Of a stretch of 64,000 nucleotides of DNA, positions 38,951 through 51,340 are shown piece after piece (position 1 is the first letter of the stretch; each line of letters opens with the position of its first letter). The position numbers and the translations under genes were made by a program. The notes under the pieces are model-generated. The model was not told the origin of the DNA. It did not search any database and worked only from the letters and a program-made list of their open reading frames with translations. Source of the stretch: Oxyruncus cristatus (taxonomy: Eukaryota > Chordata > Aves > Passeriformes > Cotingidae); the NCBI GenBank assembly GCA_013399855.1, contig VXAY01001314.1, forward strand, positions 136,752-200,751, read 5' to 3'.

Positions 38951-39292
38951 AAAAGAAACGAAGGCAGAAGCTCCAGGAGCAGTGGTCTTGAGCAATGTCT
39001 CGGTGTTTTGAAACTGGTTCAAGGAAGAATCGCCTCTTCTCCTATCTACTGGCAGGAGTTTGGATATCTTGTCAGCACCCTTGACATGAACAGCTGGAGA
39101 TGACAGATCAATGGTTCAATACTCTCAGCAGCATGTCACCAATGTGACAGCAAATGTTATTCTAATGAAGCTGTAATCATAGTCAAATTACGCGGTTCGA
39201 TTCTCAGCAAGGGGAGGGTGCAGGGAAAGAGATGAAGAGGGGACGACAGGACCAGAGATCAGAGTTCGAGAACTAAAGGTTACTCCGCTTAC

Positions 39293-39352
39293 CTCAAGTA
39301 CTTGCTGGAGGCTCGGCTGCCCATCCACCATGCCTTGAATAATCCCAGTCAG
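39293..39352 (-). CDS. ERI3: ERI3 coding exon e3: 20-codon micro-exon
   Basis: This exon is 60 bases, exactly 20 codons, encoding a helical segment that starts LTGIIQGMVDG and ends QQVLE. In the ERI family this part follows the FCTELTGI motif and leads to the helix before Exo II. It is too short to show up as an open frame, and was found by translating the expected junction between e2 and e4. The acceptor has a clear pyrimidine tract (TCTCTCGTTTCAG) and the donor reads GAG followed by GTAAGC. Both edges are phase 0. The human protein has Ala where this one has Gly after the Gln of IIQ, as I remember it. The 2.2 kb and 5.2 kb introns on either side are short for this gene. Confidence 0.93.
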
Positions 39353-42300
39353 CTGAAACGAGAGACAAACAGAAAGCAGGCATCAGAGCAGCACTCAAAA
39401 GATCATTAGAAAGGTCTACTCTCCTGTCCATCTTTCTGCAACCAAAACATGCTCCTGTGACCCACATGGATGCTGCTGAGGAGCCAGCCACAGCAGAGTG
39501 ACCCTGGCAGCTCCCCAGTCACAGCCAAGGGCACAGCTTCATCCTAAACACAGAAATGTAATGTGGCTCCTACCCATACCACAAAACAGCAAACTCTCAC
39601 CAGGGCAGGATCCACTTGGGGAGCAGCGTCATGCACCAGCATGATGCCTTTTTCAACATGCATTTCACCAGTTTTGGTGTTGCCTTGATGTACACAGGAA
39701 GCAGTAACTACCAAGGTCTCTGGTCATTCCCCTGCTATCACAGTTACACCAAAATTTCAGTGTCAGATGAACAGAAGAGATGACTGTTGGTAGGTAAGAC
39801 CGGGAGTGGATCCAGTCATCCCCCCCTGTGCTGGGCAGCCAGCATGTGTTTTTTCCCCATAGTCCATCACAGCATTCCTCTCCATTTCAAAATTGTATTC
39901 AGAACAATGGAATGAAACCTGAAGAAAAGCACTTTCTTCCAGAACCCTGTCTACTCTGTTTTTCAGGAGGTTCCTTATGAACAGATCCTGCTAACAGATA
40001 GTCCTACTGACTGCTCCTGGACTGCTTGGCTGTTTAAAGCTAAGACACAGACATAAAAAGATGAAGTCTCATGGGCCTCTGCCTGTGTCTGCCCAGAAGG
40101 GCTTGAGGCACATGGAAAAGAGATAATTTTTCTGTCTGCCTTCCAAGTGACAAAACTGTCTTTTAACATATTGAATATCGGACGTCAGTAGCTTGCCATC
40201 AATGCATCCAAGTAATTAAAAAAATCATTATTAAAACAAGTGCACACTATGGGATTTCACTTCATGTGGCACTTTTCTGAAGCTACACACCTCACACATT
40301 TTCATAAAATAGGGTCAAACACAACCCAGGAGCGTGCCCTGCTGCTTGCACACGCATCCAGGGCTCCGGAAGCCATAGCACCCAGTTGAGAGGTGCTGAC
40401 AGCCTCACCACCACCCAGGAGTAACTCCTCCATGCAGACCAGCTCAACCTACTCATAAAAATAAGCCCTCTCATAAACCACAGGGCTTGGCTTCATTAAA
40501 TATGTGGCAACTGAAGGAAGCTAAATGGTTTTTACCTCTCAGTTTCTTTGGCTGCTTGGCTTATAGCACTGAACTTGGAGGATGGAAAAAAAAAAAGATA
40601 TTAAACTCCAATTAAACTGTAATTACACTTAATGAATACCAAATACCTGACTCACTGAATAAGCTGTAAGTAAAAAGATTATTTTCTCATAGTGACTTCC
40701 ACAGAATGGTAATATATACCTTTTAGAGAAAGTATTTTAAGAATGCAGAGTTTTTCTACGTGGGTTTCTCAAGTTCATCAAGCCATTATGAGGCAGAAAG
40801 TACCAACTTTTCTGTACAAGAATATATCGCCCAACACACACACACAAGATTTGTGCTGCAGAAATCATACACATGAATACAAAGGGATATACCTGCTCCA
40901 TGGGTACATTTCAATACAAATCAGAGAGTGCTCAAATGGGACCAGATTTATATTCTCTCACCCCTTCTGATCCTTTCTGTTATCAGTCACATCCACCTGT
41001 CACACCCAACCTAGTGCATTGGATCTCTGCAGCATTATCTGGTCTCGCAGCTTTGAAGAAGTATAAAAACATAAAACTGCACAATTGTAAAGTTTCACTG
41101 GTGATCCCAAGAAGCACACAGTACTTGGGAACACAAACAAGCTATAAGGCATTTATCATTTTGTATTTTTATTGTCTATTCCTTCGGGGAAAAAAATCAA
41201 TAAAAATTAATCATAAAAAGAGAGCAAAGTACCATGAAAAAGCCCGTACAAGCACTCTTCTGTGTAGAGAAAACCTTTCCTTTAGCTCCCAGCATGAACT
41301 TTCTTGGACACCAGACAAACCACTTGCATCTTCCAAAAGGGCATGATGAGCTTTATACACCTAATAACAGCTTTTAACACCTTACAAGCACTTTCCACTT
41401 TCTCCGCCTAAACACTCATCATAACACCCAGCCCTCATCATAACCAATCACAGTCTGTCGTTTTACAGAAGCAGATCAGGAGAAAGGGAACCAGATGAGG
41501 GCTCAGAGTGAGCCACTACTGGAAGACACGCTCCTGGGCATTTGTGTGGGGAGCTGAAGAAATCTCCTGTAGCCAGGAGGTGCATAGACACTCTAAAAGC
41601 AAAGGGATGCCTTGAAGGTGACCCCAAGTTCTTCACCCTTCCAGGTACCCTCCCCATGTTGTGCTGTCCTCTTCAAGGAGGAAGAGGGATGGGACAAGTA
41701 CTCCAGGCCCAAGGAGTAATGTCAAGCAACTCCAGAAACCCTCCCACACAGAGTCTATACTAAGCAGTTCTACTGCTTCCCAGAAAAGGCAGCAAGCAGA
41801 GGGGAGAGGGGAAATCAGCAGCACGGCAGACAGGCTCCCATGTAATGTTAACAGCACTGCTTTTCCTAGAGAGTTTATCTGGGAAACCATCGTATTTCTA
41901 CTCCAAGACAGTTTGCTGATTACCTAAGCACTTGTCTCTGGTGTACAATCTGATAATCAGGCCTGGTCTTTCTTTGTAGACAAAGAGGCCAATAAATCTC
42001 ACCTTTGTAAGTAGAGGTGCCTAGACAAAGCCCTTTACTGGCATTTAGCAAAATGAGTATTTTTCAGAAAACATAAACCAGCAGAAAGTCAATGGCAAGT
42101 GCTGGAGCTGTTCAGGCAGCAGCTCCACAGCAGCACGTCCTGGCTGTGTCCCTGGGGTCTCATGAGAACCTACACCAGTGGCACAGGGCTGACCCCTACA
42201 CCTGTCCAGCAACAGCCACTGACCCCACTGTTTAGTAAGGTCTCAGTACAACCAGTTCACCTGTGGCCTTCAGGGCAGGGCTTCAAACTCAGCCCCAGAT

Positions 42301-44522
42301 ACAGTGCCTAGCGACAAGCCCAGTTACATCCCCAGCATGATCCCACTCCCAGACTTCTTCACAGCCCCTGCAACAGGCCAGTGGACTGCCAAGCTGGGAG
42401 GGACAGGGGTCATGCTGGACACTAAGCAGCAAGGGGTACAGTGGGAAGATGTCTAGGAGCAGTGACTTCCAGGCTAGGATTAAAACTAGCTCCCTAACCC
42501 ACACCATTAATAACAGAGGACTTGCCAAACCTGGCAAGTGGGACCTTTTTGTACCACTGACACACACGGGTGGGGGTTCTGCAACCATTTTGCCTGCTGG
42601 CATCAGCACTGCCTGTTTTCATCCAGCTCTGGACACGATGGCAGACCAAAGTCAGTGGCAGAGGCTGCAGTGCAACGCTGAGCTGGGACACCCCTGCCCA
42701 TCCTGGGGACTTCTGCGAACACGTGGCCATCACACTCACATACACGCACAGAGCTCTGCTTGCTTTAGGGTTACACACAGGAGACACAAACCTGCAGAGG
42801 CACAAACAGCTCCTCCAGGCTCCCATGAGCAAGAGAAGACAGAGAACACTGCGGTGTGGGAGCATTAGATGAGCTGAATGTCTTGGTCACAAGCTCATCA
42901 CTCAGAGAACCTCTGAATGTCCCCAGGTTGCAGCAGGCTGGAGGCTCCATTCAGCTCACACAACCACACCACACAAGTCATGCAGATTCTTGTGCAAGAA
43001 CGGAGCTGCAGTCTTTAGCAACAGGGGGAAGGATGCAACAGAGGGATTTCCAGAAAAAGGAATTTTGGTGGGAGTTAATGAGACAACTTCTCTCTAGAAC
43101 TTAGAGGACTTGCAAAATGGACATTTTGGGCTCTACTCCTTCAGAAGATGGCGCTGTTTTTAGCAAAGATCAGGTGGCAAGCTGTGAGATTTATCACATT
43201 TGTACAAGCATGTGTCCAGTAAGTCTCATGGGGATAAGGACAGCCAAAGTAGTTGTCCAGCCTCCTAGCATTAAGGTTGCAAAACAGTTTCCATTATAAC
43301 CCTCTGTTCTCACACATTTATAGCTTTCTGAAAGCCCCTCTCCTGGGAATAACGTTTTCAGTGCTTAGTCTTTTTCTTTTTTTTTTTTTAAGTTTAAATA
43401 AAATACCTTCATATGGTTTTTAGTTACAAGAGAATAAAAATAAGTATTTGTTTTTACAATGTGAAAATATGGAAGGGGTTGGTTGGTCCTGGAGGGGACT
43501 CCACCTAAAACAGAGGAGTCATTTTTCATCAGGTTAGTACATGTGGGACAAACACTCCAAGGGCTTAAACCTGCAGCCAGAGAGGTAGGGGAAAACACAC
43601 CATGGTGCTACGATCCTAGACAAGACACGGACAGAACAAAGAACTTGGATACTCTGATTCCCACACTCAGTACTTTAGTCACCAAGCTGGCAAACACTGA
43701 ACCAGTGGAGTGGCAGGAAAAAAAGCCCAAAGCAAGAGGAACTCAAAAGTTTGTTTTGATGGTTACAACAAGGAGAAAGAACACATTTGGGAAAACATTC
43801 AATTCTTTCTGTTGAATGAAAAAAACCCACACAACAAACAACAACAAAACCCAAAACAACCCCTGCCCCCCAATTCCTTTGAACCCTCAGGGATCGCACT
43901 GCCCACCTTCATTCTGTATCTGTGGAAAGGTGGCCTCAGCTCAAGAGCAGCTGTACTCAGCAGTGAGAGTAACCAAGAAAAAAGAGGCTACTTCTCCAGC
44001 AATTATTTCAAGCACCCCACAAGCACAACATCAAAAAGAAAGTCTTAAGAATACAGACATCCTACCGCTCTGAAGGACTCATCAAACCCCAACATGCAGG
44101 CCCACAGGAGAGTCATTTAGTGCCTCTGAACTACGCAGCTGTACAGCACCTCCTTCCCTCAGACCATGTTTTCTTTGACCTTCCCCATCACAGAGCAGCA
44201 CAGCAAAATCACAAGAGCTCACAGGGAGGTTACAAGATTTTGAGCATCAGCTTTTATTTCGTGGTCACTCAGTTAGATGTTTGTTAATTGTAAACACAAC
44301 TACATTAGTTAGCAGATCACAGCTAGTTATTTATGAATCCAAAGTGAGGTCTTTACATACTACTGCAATAACAAAAACTTATTCCCCTTGTCCTTAACTC
44401 AAGGCTGGCATGACACACTGCACTGCAGCTGAACCGTGAAGAGGCAACCCCAGTCCCTTGGTGCAATGGAAACCTGCTTCCCAGGCAGACTCTTGGAGCA
44501 CCAGGGAACCTTTGCACTTTAC
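39353..44522 (-). other. ERI3: ERI3 intron between e2 and e3 (5.2 kb)
   Basis: This complete intron has a GTAAAG donor at e2 and a CGTTTCAG acceptor at e3. Apart from a short CA run near 40832 and a T-rich stretch near 43370-43390, I see no repeats, RNA genes or coding sequence. The open frames here, up to about 157 codons, have no recognisable protein content. Confidence 0.85.
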
Positions 44523-44639
44523 CTCTGTACAGAAGGGCGTAAGCTGGGGATGCACCACAGGCTGAACATACATGTGAAAGGTGGATTCGATCTCCATCGT
44601 CCTGCCATTCAGCTTCAGGATAGGGAATTCGATGATTTC
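44523..44639 (-). CDS. ERI3: ERI3 coding exon e2: nuclease core after Exo I
   Basis: This exon is 117 bases, exactly 39 codons, from EIIEFPILKLNG to LTPFCTE. It continues the nuclease fold directly after the Exo I strand of e1, and includes the TFHMYVQP strand and the PVVHPQL segment shared by the ERI1/ERI3 family. The acceptor is preceded by a good pyrimidine tract ending in CTATTCAG; the donor is GAG followed by GTAAAG. Both boundaries are phase 0, so leaving this exon out would not shift the frame, although it would remove part of the catalytic fold. It matches the human protein essentially residue for residue as far as I can recall. An upstream in-frame Met exists in the intron sequence, but it is not part of the exon. 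Confidence 0.95.
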
Positions 44640-45239
44640 CTGAATAGGGCAAAAAGAAAAGCAGTTGTTCATTTAAAATAAACAAAAAATGAAGCTAGAA
44701 ATTATCCCATTTAGCAAGGTAGCTGTAAAAAGAGGGGCCCGATAGTCCCAAAGAAAAATAAGCCCAACACAAAGCTCTGCAAAAGTGGGAAGGTGGTGCT
44801 GCAGCACAGAGCACATCCAACGCCTCAGGCACAGAGCAGGATGGTGCTGATGCTCATCACAGCCAGGACAGCAGCAAGGAGGCCTCTGTGCCCAGCACTG
44901 CAGCTGCACCCAGCCCTGCCTAAGCAGAACCTAAGGAAGATGGTCTCGCGTGTGCTACCCAGGGAACACGGAGATGTACCTGCAAGGGGCTCAGGTCCAT
45001 TTAGTAAGGACATCCCAGGGGCTGAGCCCTCCCCAAAACCAGGCCCATCCTTTCCACCCCACCATCCTTTTGGAGGACACCATCAGACAGACAACATGGA
45101 CTACTGTATGAAGCACCTCCTCCTCTGGAGAGGCTGAGGAGCACTGCCCTCCTCCAACAGACTGAGGAGCTGGAAGCTACCCCCAGATCCATTCCTATGG
45201 GATACAGCACAGTAGCAAGCCCTGCTTCATTTTCCTCTT

Positions 45240-45980
45240 TGTAGCCAATTTATGCTGATAGGGAAATAAAAACGTTCCTTCATCGGAAGAATGTTCAATT
45301 ATTTGAATAATCAGCAATCAAAAATTTACATGGACTTGTTAATAAAAAGTTTAAACAAATCCAGTTGCGATGGATTTCTCAATTATTAAAAAATATACAT
45401 GAAATTAAAAAAGCTGCCCACTGAATAAAAGCGATAAAATCCTTTGTGTTCACCCCCCTCCTTCTCCATTCCCTTTCTTCCTTCCAGTTTAATGTAAGAG
45501 GAGAAGTGACAATTTGTTTGGTGTCTTTAAAGAATAATTTGTCTATGTTATTTAATAGAGATCCATGGCACCAAGGTTCTGGAGTGCAAATGAGGCTGCT
45601 GAGTGATATCCATGCAACAAGCCTCTCAAATCACTTCTGGAGAGAAACAGAGAGAGGGAGAGAGAATAAAAAAAATATTGCTTTTTAATATTCAAAAACA
45701 GTTTGCAAAATTTAATCAAAGCAGAGCAAAAGCTAACATTTTTACCACTTTGACATTTTTATTAGCGCTTTCATAAATTTTTAAAACATGAATGGAATTA
45801 GTTTAACAACAACAAAAAAAAAAAACTGCCTGAAAACATCTGGAAGAGACAAATAAGAAATAATAAAAAATGAAAAAAAAAATCCAACTCCTGTGAGTAA
45901 AATTAGCATGTGAAAAATGCAGACGCTGCAGAGGAACTAACACACTTTTCTGGACCCTGGCTGCAACCCTCATGACCTGG
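45240..45980. promoter_or_regulatory. Candidate conserved non-coding element
   Basis: This is a long AT-rich block with GTTCAATTATTTGAATAATC, CTCAATTATTAAAAAATA, AAAGCGATAAAATCC, TGACAATTTG, TTTTTATTAGCGCTTTC and GGAAATTATCGTGAGG. Much of it is low-complexity, so part of the signal may be simple composition. Confidence 0.27.
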
Positions 45981-47439
45981 AGGCGGAAATTATCGTGAGG
46001 TTATACATATGAGCTGGTGACATCACCACCCCACTAGGCAGCAGGAGGGCAAGAAGCTGGGTGGGTAAATGGAAACAACAGATAATTTAAACAGCCAGGA
46101 GAAACACCCAATTTCCATGGTGGACAGAGCCTGTGGATGCAGCAGAGCAGCTTCCCCAGCGCAACAGGCAGACAGCCCAGACCAGGGCACGTGGGGAACA
46201 TGTGCTGCTGATATGGAAAATTAGAAAAAAAAATTAAAATAAAATAAAGTGTTAATAACGTTAAGTGCCCAGGTGCAGACACGGAGCAGTGGAACTGCAG
46301 AGGATGCAGGGCTTAACCGTTTCCCCATGGTCAGCTGTGCCACACTCCACCGTGTGCCACCTGGGCTAAGGTAGAGCAGATGGTTGGGCACATCCTTCCC
46401 CACAGCCATAGCACCCCACTAGGAGTCACCAAGTTTCCCCAGGAAAGAAAAGAAACTCAACCCAGGGGCTGGAAGGGGAGGAGAAGACACGTGCAAAACA
46501 CTTGAGCATCACCCAGACTGCCTGTTGCGGTGCAGCCAAAAGCACCAGCTTCAGCCACCCAGAAGGACCCACGGAAACATGAGAGAGTAAGAAATGCTGG
46601 ACACAGCTGATCATCCCCTCAAAAGGGTACCACAGATAGGCTCTGAAAGCAGCAAACTTCTGTTCAGAAGGAAAACAGACTGCAAAGTCTGAAGCTAACG
46701 GACAGGCTAACAGAGCCTGTCATAACAGAGCCAGGCTTAACCCAGGATAACACTGTGGCATCTTTCAAATCGGGCTGGGGCGTCTCACTGCCCCTCAGGT
46801 CTGCATCCCACCCAGCGGGTGACCACAGAAGCAGGAAAGCCCTCGGCAGGGCAAGACGAGCATTTCCCCTTCCAGAGAGAGACACACACCGGCTGGATTT
46901 CACAGCAGGGCTGCATTGCAATGCCGGGATAGGTCCTAAGGGACCAGAAACATCCTCAGGGGCCATCAAGTGGCTGGACGCAAAGCGAGACTGAAAGACA
47001 GCCCTGCTGCTGATCTGATACACAAAGGCGTCGCTTGCCTTCCAGTACCAAAGGCAGAAAGCACTTCCAGGAGGGTCAGATTAAGACAGACGGAGGAAAT
47101 AAAAAGCCATACTAAAAAATTGTGGAAAATCTAACAATATCCAGAATTACTGCAGGTCTTTAGGAACTGCATGGCCAGGAGTAGGGGTGGAACCCCACAG
47201 GCGACTTGAGCGTCTTAGGAGAAAGCACAGCCACTTTTTGGGGCTTATTTGGTCAGTTTTGGAAGCAAGTGCTAAAGAACCTTTCCCAAAAGGCTGTTTA
47301 TCTGCACGCTTCCTATAGCGGAGATTTTTCCAGTCTCTGGCAGTGTTTGCTCCACTGGTATCTAAGGCAACAGATACCAGCCCCATGAAATCAGCCCCAC
47401 TCCTCACTAACGACGTTAGCCAGTCCTGCAATGAAATTT

Positions 47440-47830
47440 AACCTGTGACACTGCTGTACTTTTCATTTAAACTTTCATTTGGAGAGAAGCAGTGTTTGGA
47501 GACCCTGCAGTTTGTCCTGCTAATAAAGACAAGTGTTGGGACCTTTAAAGGTGCCATTCATCTTTTGCCTTTATTAAATTCAATTTTCTTAAGCCCATGA
47601 TACATCATGAAATTAAGAGTTGACATTCCTGCAGAAACAAAAATATCTATCAAACATAAACAGAAAGGGGGGAGAAAAGAGGCCTCTATTACCAAGAATT
47701 TATGGCTTAAAGTTGATCTGTTTCCACTTTTTTTCTCTCTCTCTTTTTTTTTCTTTTTACAAGCATATGGTTTGTTTTAGATATCCGAAATGTTATTACA
47801 GATCTAGAATTTCATTAGTAATTATTATGA
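47440..47830. promoter_or_regulatory. Candidate conserved non-coding element
   Basis: It contains CTTTTCATTTAAACTTTCAT, GCTAATAAAGACAAG, TTAAATTCAATTTTC, TACATCATGAAATTAAG and TTTCATTAGTAATTATTATG, interrupted by a CT/T-rich simple stretch at about 47727-47760. Confidence 0.25.
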
Positions 47831-48173
47831 AATGGTGAGCACTTAGACACTCACACACACAACCCCCCAGCAGACTGCCACGCAGTGAGGCAGCCGGGTG
47901 CTCTCTCTCATTTCACAGCAGCCCAGTGAGCTCAACATGCCCAGCTCCATCTCCACCATTCAAGGACCTTGACTGCTTCCTCCCAGAAGGGAAAGGTGGA
48001 GGAAAAGAGGCACGAGGGAGTTAAGAGGAGAGGTTCACGGACACTTCCTTTATCAGAACCTAATCATCCGTAAGTGTTACCTTGAGGTCCTCACCCAGCT
48101 CCACTCCAACACTGAGTACATGTCCTGACTTTGGCAGTGATTCGTGCCAGCAGCATTTGGGGCTTCTAAGTCT

Positions 48174-48194
48174 TCCCCCCCCACCCCCATCCCC
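48174..48194 (-). other. G-rich tract on the ERI3 sense strand, possible quadruplex
   Basis: The plus strand has C runs of 8, 5 and 4 bases separated by A and AT. On the minus strand, four G3 tracts are possible only if the run of 8 is split. It is a weaker candidate than the one at 14950. Confidence 0.5.
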
Positions 48195-48289
48195 AACTTA
48201 CAGCACAACCAGAAGTTATGGATGTGCTAAAATAATGCTGAGGGTGTCCAGAGGCTGCAAATAGCCGCAAGCTACCAGAAGAACAAATG

Positions 48290-48560
48290 TACTCATTCGA
48301 ATTTTGCGAGCACTGCAATTAGGTATTTTATTTAGCGCTGCAAAGTAACTTGAAAGGAAATCCAGGATTCAAACCACCACCAATAAATAAGCGGCTTTTT
48401 ATTTTCCTTTCATTGTCATGAAAAGTTGAACATGTTTTCTGTTGAGAAATTCTGCACGAGGCTCCCAATTACAGGCATTTGCATTTATATTGTTGGAACA
48501 CAGAGCTTCTAAAATCAATATTAACACGCTTAAAGAAAAAGACATCGGCACCCTGTCCCT
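48290..48560. promoter_or_regulatory. Candidate conserved non-coding element
   Basis: It contains ATTCGAATTTTGCGAGC, GCAATTAGGTATTTTATTTA, TTTAGCGCTGC, CCCAATTACAGGC, ATTTGCATTTATATTG (octamer-like) and ATTAACACGC. CpGs survive in AT-rich sequence. Confidence 0.3.
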
Positions 48561-49609
48561 CCCCTCAGCTGCGCCCCCAAACACGGTAACAATAGGAACC
48601 TACAGAGCCAGAGGGTTATATATATCCATTACCAGGTCCACTCTTTACAACACTCCTGCATTTACGATTTCATGGTCCTTCAAGCAAATCTACGTGACAG
48701 CTTCCTTCAGAATTTTTGCCTTTTCTAAAAACAAAAACAAAGGTTCCAGGTGAAAGCCTCACATGCAACCTGGCCAGTGGGATGAGCAGCAGCAGGAGGC
48801 TGCAGGGAAACAGTGGAATGGCTAGGGACTTTCCTTTAAGAGGGATTTGAAAAATTCATAAGGGCATGTGAAAGCACTGCTATAAACCCAACCTTTCCTT
48901 AGCCAATGGTCCTAAATGAAACTCCCCTCCCTTTAACACCAGAGCAGGGATGCACTAATTCAGTCTTCCTGATCTTCTTGCTAATAAAAGAAATAAACAA
49001 GAACAAAACTATACTTGCTAAACAATTTCCTGTCAGAGAAGAAAGAACCTGAAACTACACTAATTCCCACAGAGGAATCTTTTTGCTTATCCTTCTGGAT
49101 CTGGATAGCACTCACATCACTAGACAGAAAGAATAAAGTGTCCAGCAAGAGCTTCCCAGCTCTCAAAACCTTTTAATACAGAAGTCTATGTATAAAGTGG
49201 CCAGGCCACTCTTCAGGACACTGGGTTACATATTTGAGGAAGACCATATGGCCTATTCAGTTCAAAAACTACGAGGGAATAATTTATCCCTAACTCTAAC
49301 CCCCATGTGAAGAAGTTTAATAAACACAGGAATAAAAGATGCCCATAAAAATCAGAGCTGACTGTTCAAAATGCAATAAAAACAAGCAGAGGCTGTTGAG
49401 AGAAACGGATTTTGTCTGATAAGGAAAAGCATAAAACTTCTTACTGAAAGAACCCTTTACATCTTCAAAAAAAGGTAAGGGTAGAAGAGGCAAGGGAGTG
49501 TCCGTGGAAAGGCAGAGCCTTAGCACCAGCTCATTTTGTTCAGGGATGCTTTCCACCCTCTCCACCCAAAGAAAAAGTCATTTTATGCACAAGGAGCTTA
49601 TTTCTTAAA

Positions 49610-50100
49610 CAAACACTCGTGTTTTTGATTTACACCACGGGCTGCTCCTAAATAATTTATGGCGGGTTAAATTTATTGCATAGCCCTGGCCGGCTGCAAA
49701 TTCGAATTGCCAAATAATTAGATTTTAGGGCAATGCTTATAAATTATCCGCCGATTTGTCCGGACTTGTTTGTCAGTTGCTTTGTGCTTCGGGTCATCTT
49801 TGGCATTTCGCTGTTTGTGTTTTAATTGCTGATTTACACTTTGACAGATGAGAGTTGATGCCTCCAAGATCGGGGAGGGGGCGGGGGGTTGAAGAGCAGG
49901 AAGAATCAGAGCTTTTAAAGCCTTGTGATTTTCCTTTTTTTCCAAGGCAATTAAAATCGAAAAGGGACACAGTAAGGACAGCACTAGCCTAACAGATCTG
50001 CCTCCCCAGTTTCCATCCTCTGCCTTAATTATTATTTTAACTAAAGCCATTTCCAAGTGAGCAGCCTCGCACTGGCCCTCAGGGGCAGTAACCAAGATGA
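49610..50100. promoter_or_regulatory. Candidate conserved non-coding element (strongest of the set)
   Basis: It contains CTAAATAATTTATGGCGGG, GCAAATTCGAATTGCC, CCAAATAATTAGATTTT, TATCCGCCGATTTGTCCGG, GGCATTTCGCTG, TTTTAATTGCTGATTT, TTTGACAGATG (TGACAG, TALE-type) and GCCTTAATTATTATTTTAAC, plus a G-rich tract at 49872-49888. The dense mix of homeodomain-like cores with many surviving CpGs is what I would expect of an old, constrained element. Confidence 0.38.
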
Positions 50101-50779
50101 CCTCATAGGTCTTTTCCCCACTTCAGAATTTTTATTAAAACTAACCAAAACAAGTACCATAAAGGCAACCCCTCCGCAGTGGGGGACAGCAGGACTTCTG
50201 CTGAATCAGGGCTCTGCCGGCTTTCCAAGGGATGCTTGTCTGCACGCACAGCGCAGAGCCTCTCAGCACTTTGGTCTTGGGTAAGTTACTCTCTGTACTG
50301 ATTAATCCTGTCAAAAGGTCTTTGGGGAAGCAGCTGACCTCCAAATCTCTTTTTCCATCGCTACTTAGCTTAAAATGCGCATATGCACACCCCTAATGAT
50401 TTAATACATTTAAACAACTACTATCTCCCAGAAAAGTGTGAAGGGAAATACAAAACACAAGTCAAAAGAGAACTGGCAGGAATATGGAAAGATTACAAAA
50501 CACTGGGATAAGATGATGTGAAGAAATATTCTGCTGCCTGAACATTGAATATCCAATGTTTCTTCCTCCCCCTGCTTCCAGGTGAACCTCACTGCCTACC
50601 CCCAACACTCAGGCACTGAAGCCCAAAGGCTGGACTTCCTCCAGGATAAAAATCTGAGTTGCATTTTAGGCTCTGCATTGGCATCAAAAGTGGCTCTTAT
50701 TTCCTAGTGCTTTCTTACTACTTTAAGGGTGAGGGACCATTTCTCTTTCTTTAATAGAAGCTGAAATCCCCATCTAATC

Positions 50780-51340
50780 ACATGCCTCCAGGAGCCTCAG
50801 CTTTAAAAGAGACATCTAGTCCATGCACCTGCCCGAGGGCAGCATCATCACCCCCTAAATAATTTCTGACTTTGTCTAGGCTGTTTTTACCGACTCCAAT
50901 AAGAGAGACTCACACACTCCCCAGGCACTCTGTCCTCCTGTTTCATTAGTCTTATCATTGGAAAGTTTTTCCTAATGTCTGACCCAAATTTCCCTTGCTG
51001 TTGTTTAAATTCCTGACCGCTCTTCCTACCCACAGCAGACACAGGCCAGAACATTGCCTTTCTCACTTTTGCAACAGAAGACCTTATCTTACATACCCTC
51101 TTGTCACTGCACTAAACACAACCCCAATGCCACCCAGCCTCCACTCACGGTTATGTTTTGCAGACCCCTGGTCACGCTCACTGATTCTCTTCTTCACCCT
51201 CTCAAAATATTATCTTTTTTTTTTTTCTTTTCGAGTACGGAATGCCAAGTGAAGCACTTCCTCAGCTGAGTTCCCTCCTTACAGGGCCAAGAAAAGGAGG
51301 ATCCACATGTTTCACAAATGACATTTTTCCCCTAAACTTA
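50780..51340 (-). mobile_element. CR1 LINE 3' fragment, antisense
   Basis: The plus strand shows the complement of the CR1 3' region in order: ACATCTAGTCCATGC near 50812, TTTGTCTAGGCTGTTTTTACC near 50872, ATTGGAAAGTTTTTCCTAATGTC near 50955, then CAAATTTCCCTTGCTGTTG and a decayed version of the TCTTGTCC segment. In the sense direction this is the stretch running from the conserved GGACATTAGGAAAAACTT region to the CTAGATG tail. The match fades in the T-rich run after 51210, so the high-coordinate edge is uncertain. The copy is old and non-coding. Confidence 0.75.

Larger units (their letters stand above)
37060..39292 (-). other. ERI3: ERI3 intron between e3 and e4 (2.2 kb)
   Basis: This short complete intron has a GTAAGC donor at e3 and a TTTCAG acceptor at e4. 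It contains a CpG-rich, GC-rich segment at about 38195-38515, followed by an AT-rich block with several TAAT and ATTA cores at about 38575-38950. The part from 37060 to 38190 and the part from 38960 to 39290 show nothing specific. Confidence 0.85.

Noticed and set aside
40873..41346. 157-codon open frame on the plus strand
   Set aside because: It has no similarity to a known family and lies in plain intron.
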